From contig CAAEVD010000200.1 in NCBI GenBank assembly GCA_900759435.1, positions 1-5,614 on the forward strand: DNA of 5,614 bases, written 5' to 3'. The translations under genes and the position numbers were made by a program. The notes under the pieces are model-generated. The model was not told where the DNA came from, made no database searches, and saw only the letters and a list, made by a program, of their open reading frames with translations. Source of the stretch: an uncultured Collinsella sp. Its GTDB lineage: Bacteria; Actinomycetota; Coriobacteriia; Coriobacteriales; Coriobacteriaceae. Numbering within the stretch: the stretch's first letter is position 1; every line of letters starts with the position of its first letter. Positions 1 to 5,614 of the stretch are shown here, in pieces.

Positions 1-915
1 GCCTATGCCATCGCGAGCCCCGAGGTGGAGCTCGTGGGCATCACCACGTGCTTTGGCAACGTGCGCGTCGAGCAATCGGCGCACAACTGCCTGGCAGTGC
101 TCGATCTGCTGGGTCGCCCCGAGATTCCGGTGTACCTGGGCGCCGATCGTCCCATTAAGGCGACTGAGCCCTATACACCGCCGGCGTCCACCACGCTCAT
201 CCACGGCAAGAACGGCATTGGCGGGGCGAGCGTGCCCGCGTCGCCGTACGAGCCGGTGGGGGCGACGTCGGCTGATGGCAACGCGGCGGTCGATTATCTG
301 ATCGATGCCGCGCGCACCTATGGCCCCGATCTGATCTACGTGGCGACCGGTCCGCTCTCCAACCTGGCACTTGCCTTGGAGCGCGATGCGGCGGCGATGA
401 TGTCTATCGGTCGCGTGGTCGTGATGGGCGGCGCCCTGACCGTGCCCGGAAACGTGAGTGCGGGCGCCGAGGCCAACATGGCAAGTGATCCCGAGGCGGC
501 CGATGCCGTGCTGCGTTCGGGCCGCAAGCTCACCATGGTGGGTCTGGACGTGACGCATCGCGTGGTGCTCACGCGTCGCGACATTGCCGGCTGGACGGGT
601 TCGGGCACCATGACCGGTTGCGCGTTTGCGAGCATGGTGGAGCACTACATTGGCTCGTACGAGATGAACGCCCCCTACCTGGGTGGCTGCGCGCTGCACG
701 ATCCGCTTGCCGTCGCTGTGGCGATCGACCCCACGCTCGTGGGTGCGCTCGGCTGTAACCTGCGCGTCGACCTGCTCGGCGAGTATCGCGGCCGCACCAT
801 TTGCGACGAGCGCCGCCTATCCGATCCAGACAAGAGCGCGCTTGTGGCACTGACCGTGGATGCCCCGCGCTTCCTGTCCGAGTTCAAGGCGCGCATGGCC
901 CGCATCCTAGGCTAG
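1..915 (+). CDS. Nucleoside hydrolase (inosine/uridine-preferring family), 5' end cut by window
   Basis: Hydrolyses the N-glycosidic bond of ribonucleosides to ribose plus free base in cytoplasmic salvage. The frame is open from base 1 to TAG at 913-915 (304 residues seen). Counting residues from base 1, the family pattern is clear: PEVELVGITT followed by GN near the start, HGKNGIGG at 68-75, TGPLSN at 116-121, a VMGGAL strand near 141-146, and the substrate-pocket set N151, E157 and N159 followed by DPEAA. The catalytic-type His-Asp pair is in ALHDPLAV (H233, D234). The calcium-binding DxDxGxDD signature normally opens these proteins. It is absent because about 20 N-terminal residues lie before the window, so the GTG at 25 is an internal Val codon and not a start. 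Base preference (purine, pyrimidine or broad) cannot be assigned. G+C looks higher by eye than in the following operon, and no functional link to that operon is evident. Confidence 0.93.
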   Translation, partial: AYAIASPEVELVGITTCFGNVRVEQSAHNCLAVLDLLGRPEIPVYLGADRPIKATEPYTPPASTTLIHGKNGIGGASVPASPYEPVGATSADGNAAVDYLIDAARTYGPDLIYVATGPLSNLALALERDAAAMMSIGRVVVMGGALTVPGNVSAGAEANMASDPEAADAVLRSGRKLTMVGLDVTHRVVLTRRDIAGWTGSGTMTGCAFASMVEHYIGSYEMNAPYLGGCALHDPLAVAVAIDPTLVGALGCNLRVDLLGEYRGRTICDERRLSDPDKSALVALTVDAPRFLSEFKARMARILG

Positions 916-944
916 GCTCGGGATCGAAGCACGCCCATCTGCTC

Positions 945-984
945 GATGTGGCCGCTGGCGGGCCGACATCTACCGTTCGCCAGC
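945..984 (+). repeat. Overlapping inverted repeats downstream of the nucleoside hydrolase
   Basis: Two mutually exclusive hairpins can be drawn. The first pairs GATGTGGCC (945-953) with GGCC-G-ACATC (961-970), with one bulged G. The second pairs GCTGGCG (954-960) with CGCCAGC (978-984), 7 bp around a 17-nt loop. Neither is followed by a T-run, so this is not a canonical intrinsic terminator. It may slow polymerase or protect the 3' end of the upstream mRNA. The rest of 916-1012 shows no recognisable gene. Confidence 0.4.
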
Positions 985-1012
985 CCGATGGTCCCCGGGG
1001 CGGGGAGAGCGC

Positions 1013-1018
1013 TATAAT
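1013..1018 (+). promoter_or_regulatory. Probable -10 box of the bgl operon promoter
   Basis: A perfect TATAAT lies just upstream of the RAT leader. A start about 7 nt downstream (near 1025) would put the first RAT within roughly 10 nt of the transcript 5' end. No good -35 box is seen: the segment at 16-18 bp spacing (989-996) is G/C-rich and matches TTGACA poorly, and there is no TGn extension. The promoter may be weak or activator-dependent. The perfect inverted repeat ATGCA-TTT-TGCAT (1017-1029) overlaps the box and the likely start site. Confidence 0.62.
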
Positions 1019-1032
1019 GCATTTTGCATCTT

Positions 1033-1062
1033 GGATTGTTACTCCTGTGTGGAGGCATGCCC
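1033..1062 (+). promoter_or_regulatory. RAT1: LicT/BglG-type ribonucleic antiterminator element
   Basis: The order of parts matches the RAT design: GGATTGTTA (1033-1041), stem CTCC (1042-1045), loop TGTGT, stem GGAG (1051-1054), then GCATGCCC (1055-1062), whose last CC can pair with the first GG. The 5' strand equals the known bgl/lic consensus GGATTGTTA. The 3' strand differs from the usual GCAAAACC. No terminator arm overlaps this copy directly, although its AGGCATG could pair with CATGCCT of the terminator. It is presumably bound by the protein encoded at 1165-2004. Confidence 0.75.
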
Positions 1063-1078
1063 AAGAGCAATACAACAC

Positions 1079-1101
1079 GGATTGTTACGTAAGGCATGAC
1101 C
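1079..1101 (+). promoter_or_regulatory. RAT2: short RAT element overlapping the terminator 5' arm
   Basis: GGATTGTTA (1079-1087) is followed by C, the tetraloop-like GTAA (1089-1092), G, then GCATGACC (1094-1101). The upper stem is only one C-G pair closing a GNRA-type loop, so the fold would be weak without bound protein. Its 3' strand forms most of the left arm of the following terminator (1091-1099). RAT2 and the terminator therefore cannot form together, which is the classic LicT/BglG antitermination arrangement. Confidence 0.68.
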
Positions 1102-1135
1102 GCAATAGCACTGCTATTGGCTATCATGCCTTTTT
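1091..1135 (+). terminator. Intrinsic leader terminator controlled by antitermination
   Basis: AAGGCATGA (1091-1099) pairs with TCATGCCTT (1124-1132), and CAATAGC (1103-1109) pairs with GCTATTG (1113-1119) around an ACT loop. A small internal loop separates the two helices. A run of five T follows the GCC of the right arm (1131-1135). It sits about 30 nt before the licT start, so it would stop transcription before licT when RAT2 is not stabilised. Confidence 0.87.
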
Positions 1136-1150
1136 CTGTGAGTGTTCTTG

Positions 1151-1159
1151 AAAGGAGGT
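1151..1159 (+). promoter_or_regulatory. Ribosome binding site of licT
   Basis: AAAGGAGGT is a near-perfect Shine-Dalgarno, with 6 nt between its final GG and the ATG at 1165. It fixes the start there rather than at the in-frame ATG at 1096, which lies inside the terminator stem and has no such site. Confidence 0.9.
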
Positions 1160-1164
1160 TCACC

Positions 1165-2004
1165 ATGCTTGCAATTAAAAAGCTTAACAACAACGCGGTT
1201 CTTTGCCGTGACGGACAGGGGCGAGATGTCATCGCCATGGGCAGGGGCGTCGGTTTCGGCGGAGATTTTCCTCGAGAGCTCCCTCTTTCTAAAATCGAGC
1301 ATACGTTTTACGACATTGATCCTAAAGGACAAGATGTCATGAGGGATCTTCCCTCGGATATCGTGATGTTTGCGGCGAAAGTTATGGACATCGTTGCCAA
1401 CGAACTGCCCTACGACCTCTCAACCAATGCGACGCTGTTCATGGCTGATCACCTGTCGTTTGCCGTTGCGCGAGCCCAAAAGGGGGTCCGCATCGCGATG
1501 CCTCTTGCCTATGAAGTGCGGGAGACGTATCCGAAGGAATACAAGGCTGCCCAGTTTATCGTCATGCGACTCGAGAAGGAGCTCGGAGAGCGGCTTCCCA
1601 AGGATGAGATTGCCAGTATTGCGATGAATCTCGTGAACGCACGGGTTGTTGAAGCCGTCAAAGCCACGGCCGAGCCCACAAAGCAGTTCGACGATATGCT
1701 CGAGGACGTTATCGAGATTCTCGAAAGCGATTTCCGCATTATTGTCGACCGCGATTCCTTTGATTTCACCCGCTTCGCCACGCATCTGCGGTACCTGTTC
1801 AAGCGCATTCAAGCCGGCGAGTCGCTGAACAGCGCCAACATGCAGATGTACAAGAACTTTCGTGAGGAGTTTCCGCAGTTGGCAGAGTGCGTGAAGCATA
1901 TCGGTTCCTATTGTCGTGAAACGTGGGACGCCACGCTCTCCGAGGAGGAGGAACTCTATCTGATGATCCATCTCAACCGGATCATCTCCAAAAAAGGATT
2001 GTAA
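1165..2004 (+). CDS. licT: LicT/BglG-family transcriptional antiterminator (CAT-PRD1-PRD2)
   Basis: RNA-binding antiterminator of 279 aa, the usual length for the family. It dimerises, binds RAT hairpins and prevents leader termination when the cognate PTS is transporting. The RNA-binding CAT domain (about 1-55) starts MLAIKKLNNNAV and contains MGRGVGF (25-31), matching the LicT residues around N10, R27 and F31. PRD1 is about 65-165, with H96 in MADHLSF. PRD2 is about 170-279, with H207 in FATHLRYL and H269 in LMIHLNRI. The second PRD1 histidine expected in the helix IALHIVNA is Asn here (SIAMNLVNA, N155). By family precedent, EIIB phosphorylates PRD1 to inactivate the protein and HPr phosphorylates PRD2 to activate it. 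The gene ends inside RAT3 and lies 70 nt before bglP. The name bglG would fit equally well. Confidence 0.95.
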   Translation: MLAIKKLNNNAVLCRDGQGRDVIAMGRGVGFGGDFPRELPLSKIEHTFYDIDPKGQDVMRDLPSDIVMFAAKVMDIVANELPYDLSTNATLFMADHLSFAVARAQKGVRIAMPLAYEVRETYPKEYKAAQFIVMRLEKELGERLPKDEIASIAMNLVNARVVEAVKATAEPTKQFDDMLEDVIEILESDFRIIVDRDSFDFTRFATHLRYLFKRIQAGESLNSANMQMYKNFREEFPQLAECVKHIGSYCRETWDATLSEEEELYLMIHLNRIISKKGL

Positions 2005-2028
2005 CCCGTAGCCATTCGGGGCATGACC
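1996..2028 (+). promoter_or_regulatory. RAT3: RAT element spanning the licT stop codon, before bglP
   Basis: GGATTGTAA (1996-2004), stem CCCG (2005-2008), loop TAGCCATT, stem CGGG (2017-2020), then GCATGACC (2021-2028). The 3' strand is identical to that of RAT2. The 5' strand differs from RAT1 and RAT2 only by T to A at 2003, the change that makes the TAA stop. E. coli bgl also has a second RAT after bglG, but paired with a terminator. No T-run terminator is visible here. Confidence 0.72.
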
Positions 2029-2070
2029 TTTGCCGATTCGAACAGTAAGCCAAGATTGTGCAAAGGAGCC
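2020..2070 (+). promoter_or_regulatory. Hairpin pairing with the bglP Shine-Dalgarno, exclusive with RAT3
   Basis: CCTTTGC (2027-2033) is perfectly complementary to GCAAAGG (2060-2066). The helix can extend through GGC (2020-2022) with GCC (2068-2070) across an internal loop. The paired region covers the bglP Shine-Dalgarno AAAGGAG (2062-2068). The left arm uses C2027 and C2028, which RAT3 needs to pair with its GG at 1996-1997, and the extension uses the RAT3 upper stem. The two folds therefore compete. The pairing is seen in the sequence; the regulatory role is inferred. Confidence 0.5.
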
Positions 2071-2074
2071 AATG

Positions 2075-5088
<3,014 letters not shown>

Positions 5089-5141
5089 TAACGTTAAGAT
5101 GGACAAATGCGCCCGTTGGGGGAATAGTCGCGCCACTTTGC

Positions 5142-5169
5142 TTGACAACAGGCTAAACTAGCTAATAAA
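5142..5169 (+). promoter_or_regulatory. Probable promoter of the LacI-family gene
   Basis: A perfect -35 TTGACA (5142-5147) is followed after 16 bp by AATAAA (5164-5169), a 4/6 match to the -10 box. The region is A/T-rich against a G/C-rich background. TAATAA at 5163 is another possible -10. No convincing terminator separates it from bglA, so some read-through from the bgl operon is possible. Confidence 0.55.
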
Positions 5170-5187
5170 CATTTACTCTTCTGTTTA
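5166..5187 (+). promoter_or_regulatory. Candidate operator: inverted repeat over the likely start site
   Basis: TAAACA (5166-5171) and TGTTTA (5182-5187) form an inverted repeat with a 10-bp spacer. Further related units are CTAAAC (5153-5158), GTTTAG (5183-5188) and GTTTAG (5204-5209). The cluster surrounds the -10 and the expected start, as an autoregulatory operator might. It lacks the central CG typical of LacI-family operators, so the bound factor is unknown. Confidence 0.3.
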
Positions 5188-5198
5188 GATTGAATTTG

Positions 5199-5255
5199 CG
5201 GTCGTTTAGTTGCCGAGCCACGGGGCGGTCAAGCCACGATGCTCGGCCGCGACCG
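5199..5255 (+). repeat. Nested inverted repeat (structured leader) before the LacI-family gene
   Basis: CGGTCG (5199-5204) pairs with CGACCG (5250-5255), and inside it GCCGAGC (5212-5218) pairs with GCTCGGC (5241-5247). These form a long two-part hairpin that ends 6 nt before the G-run used as ribosome binding site (5262-5266). It could modulate translation, or in DNA form serve as a protein site. Confidence 0.42.
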
Positions 5256-5270
5256 ATGCTAGGGGGAATG

Positions 5271-5614
5271 ATGGCTAAAGCAAGCGTCCGCGAGATCAGC
5301 CGCATTACCGGCTTTTCGCCCGCAACCGTGTCCAACGCGCTCAACCGCAAGCGCAGCGTGAGCGAGGAGACCGCCAAGGTCATCCTGGAGTGCGCGCAGT
5401 CGCTTGGCTATCAGCAGTCGACGCAGCTCGAGAGCATCCAGTTTGTGCTTGCGCGCAAGACGGCCGCCATCCTGGACGAGAGCACCTTCCATCCCGCGGT
5501 CATCGAGGGCGTGGAGCGCCAGGCGCGTCGCCACGGCATGAGCACGAGCTTTGTCACGCTCGACTTTAGCGATCTTGACGCTGTGCGCCCGCAGGTCGAG
5601 GGCCTGATCGCCGA
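5271..5614 (+). CDS. LacI-family transcriptional regulator, 3' end cut by window
   Basis: DNA-binding repressor or activator of sugar genes; the first 114 residues are visible and the frame is open to the window end. The N-terminal helix-turn-helix is clear: ASVREISRITGFSPATVSNALN (4-25), then RSVSEETAKVILECAQSLGY (28-47), the usual LacI headpiece order. The following segment QQSTQLESIQFVLARKTAAIL lacks the typical hinge motif NxxARxL. FHPAVIEGVERQARRHGM (73-90) begins the periplasmic-binding-protein-like effector domain. AGGGGGA (5261-5267) leaves 4 nt to ATG 5271 but only 1 nt to the in-frame ATG 5268, so 5271 is preferred. The gene has its own likely promoter and a structured leader. Its effector and target are unknown; it could control genes further downstream or add control to the bgl operon. 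Confidence 0.9.
   Translation, partial: MAKASVREISRITGFSPATVSNALNRKRSVSEETAKVILECAQSLGYQQSTQLESIQFVLARKTAAILDESTFHPAVIEGVERQARRHGMSTSFVTLDFSDLDAVRPQVEGLIA

Noticed and set aside
1096..1164. In-frame ATG at 1096 giving a longer LicT
   Set aside because: It lies in the terminator stem, has no ribosome site, and the family N-terminus begins at 1165 after a near-perfect Shine-Dalgarno.
2020..2034. Short hairpin GGCA/TGCC as a terminator linked to RAT3
   Set aside because: It has only 4 bp and no downstream T-run, so it does not look like an intrinsic terminator.
2030..2074. TTG at 2030 as the bglP start
   Set aside because: It falls in the RAT3/SD hairpin region with no ribosome site, and the EIIB domain starts at 2075.
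5104..5140. Possible terminator after bglA (CAAA/TTTG and GCGC/GCGC pairings)
   Set aside because: The stem is short and broken and no T-run follows; too weak to call a terminator.

Overview
The window is bacterial and gene-dense, with every gene on the + strand. It holds a complete beta-glucoside (bgl-type) phosphotransferase operon flanked by two genes cut by the window edges. Moderately high G+C together with PTS sugar operons would suit a gut actinobacterium of the Coriobacteriia (Collinsella/Olsenella-like). That placement is inference from composition and gene style and is not proven here.

Layout: (1) 1-915, the 3' part of an inosine/uridine-preferring nucleoside hydrolase. (2) 916-1164, a regulatory leader with a perfect TATAAT, two LicT/BglG-type RNA antiterminator (RAT) motifs and an intrinsic terminator whose 5' arm overlaps the second RAT. 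(3) 1165-2004, a LicT/BglG-family antiterminator protein. (4) 1996-2074, a third RAT that contains the licT stop codon, followed by a hairpin that pairs with the Shine-Dalgarno sequence of the next gene. (5) 2075-3523, a PTS beta-glucoside EIIBC permease without an EIIA domain. (6) 3524-3669, a spacer with a strong 11-bp hairpin and a competing pairing. (7) 3670-5088, a GH1 6-phospho-beta-glucosidase. (8) 5089-5270, a spacer with a probable promoter, inverted repeats and a nested hairpin leader. (9) 5271-5614, the N-terminal part of a LacI-family repressor.

How the genes work together: the permease imports and phosphorylates an aryl-beta-glucoside or beta-linked disaccharide (salicin/cellobiose type), and the glucosidase cleaves the 6-phosphate product. 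The LicT-type protein senses transport through PTS phosphorylation of its PRD domains and binds RAT RNA to allow expression. A separately encoded EIIA must feed phosphate to the permease. The LacI-type gene appears to be a separate unit, and its target cannot be read from this window.

The most interesting signal is the RNA layer. Three RAT-like elements share a 5' strand GGATTGTWA and an unusual 3' strand GCATGNCC. The third lies between licT and bglP, where no terminator is visible, and its alternative fold occludes the bglP ribosome binding site. This suggests a RAT acting on translation as well as on transcription termination.
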